NCBI GenBank assembly: GCA_001873005.1
Contig: MNYE01000082.1
Coordinates: 1 to 6,108, forward strand
DNA length: 6,108 nt
Source: Dehalococcoidia bacterium CG2_30_46_9
Lineage (GTDB): Bacteria > Chloroflexota > Dehalococcoidia > GIF9 > AB-539-J10
Reading direction: 5' to 3'
The notes below the pieces were generated by a model. It saw only the letters and a program-made list of their open reading frames with translations, was not told the origin of the DNA and made no database searches. Positions 5,554 through 6,108 of this stretch are shown here, in pieces. The position numbers and the translations under genes were made by a program. Each line of letters starts with the position of its first letter. The stretch's first letter is position 1.

Positions 5554-6108
5554 CTATTCATGGCGCAGTGCTTCAATAGGGTCAAGACGTGCTGCCCGAA
5601 TTGCGGGGTAAATACCAGAGACAATTCCAACCAAGATTGATACTCCCACTGCCAGGGCAATAACATCACCTGAAACCATGGCCGAGAAAGCAAATCCAAA
5701 ATTTGCCGCTACGACGGACGCAATTTTAACTATGAGCCATCCAAGAGCCACACCTATAGCGCCACCACAAAAGCTTAGCGTGGCAGATTCAGTGAGAAAC
5801 TGCATCAAAATGTCTCGACGTTTGGCTCCTACTGCCTTTCGCAGACCAATTTCCCTGGTACGTTCGGTTACCGAAACCAGCATGATATTCATTATGCCAA
5901 TAGCACCAACCAGTAAGGAAATACCAGCTATAGCAGCAAGAACAAGCTGGACTATTCCCAGTATTTGCCCAGCAATACTGCTTATAGCCTCCATGCTCAT
6001 AACAGTGAAGTCTTCTTCTTCCCCTTCCCTGAGATGATGACGCTGACGTAAAAGGTTAGTTATTTCCTCTTTAGCTGAATCTATAGCGTCTCCGCTTTTG
6101 GCTTGAAC
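5554..6108 (-). CDS. MacB/FtsX-type ABC transporter permease, C-terminal part only
   Basis: This is the C-terminal 184 residues of an inner-membrane permease of the MacB type, whose family works with a MacB-like ATPase and often a periplasmic adaptor to export peptides, lipids or drugs by mechanotransmission. The frame stays open to the window edge, so the start is outside; the ATG at 6000 is internal. Numbering from base 6108, the segment RQRHHLREGEEEDFTV (21-36) is the end of the periplasmic core. A long membrane segment follows at about 49-78, the conserved cytosolic loop TERTREIGLRKAVGAKRRDI at about 81-100, a second membrane segment near 109-133 and a third near 149-167. The tail ends YPAIRAARLDPIEALRHE, the usual FtsX-domain (PF02687) ending. 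A TAG stop is at 5554-5556. The ATPase partner would be expected beyond the right edge. Substrate is unknown. Confidence 0.93.
   Translation of the reverse strand, partial: VQAKSGDAIDSAKEEITNLLRQRHHLREGEEEDFTVMSMEAISSIAGQILGIVQLVLAAIAGISLLVGAIGIMNIMLVSVTERTREIGLRKAVGAKRRDILMQFLTESATLSFCGGAIGVALGWLIVKIASVVAANFGFAFSAMVSGDVIALAVGVSILVGIVSGIYPAIRAARLDPIEALRHE

Noticed and set aside
5451..5699. Minus-strand reading frame crossing the repeat
   Set aside because: It overlaps the permease gene out of frame, and its C-terminal part is only the translated hairpin repeat (NLFRNLTPNLFRG), a known source of false genes.
5678..6037. Plus-strand reading frame of 119 codons
   Set aside because: It is antisense to the clearly recognisable FtsX-type permease and has no recognisable domain.

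Overview
The window reads as an ordinary bacterial chromosomal segment of moderate GC. It holds five protein genes, two of them cut by the window edges. It probably comes from an uncultured anaerobe-type lineage. A MEDS-domain histidine kinase, a cyanobacterial/Chloroflexota-like phosphohexomutase beginning FGTDGWRG, and TGTCATTC-type intergenic hairpin repeats together suggest Chloroflexota (Dehalococcoidia-like). That assignment is an inference from protein style and repeats; no marker gene is present.

Layout: bases 1-2184 (+) hold the C-terminal part of a MEDS-PAS-PAS-PAS-HisKA-HATPase sensor kinase. After 19 bases comes a complete PilT-type retraction ATPase (2204-3265, +). After another 86 bases comes a stand-alone receiver-domain response regulator (3352-3726, +). 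The three lie head to tail and look like one functional unit: a sensor kinase, a single-domain phosphoacceptor and a pilus motor, possibly a compact signalling-to-twitching module. Bases 3727-3951 are non-coding and filled mostly by a structured repeat (3785-3896) with wobble-complementary ends and an internal three-way-junction fold. The right end of this repeat seems to supply the -35 box of a promoter for the next gene. Bases 3952-5427 (+) hold a complete phosphoglucomutase/phosphomannomutase family enzyme with all four active-site loops intact. Bases 5428-5553 are a convergent intergenic region containing a second repeat of the same general style, made of three hairpins. Bases 5554-6108 (-) hold the C-terminal third of a MacB/FtsX-type ABC transporter permease.

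No RNA gene, CRISPR array, insertion sequence or prophage gene was seen. The points most worth a second look are the kinase-PilT-receiver gene order, the alanine at the usual Thr/Ser switch position of the receiver, and the two structured repeats, one of which may carry part of a promoter. Nothing here proves a new system.
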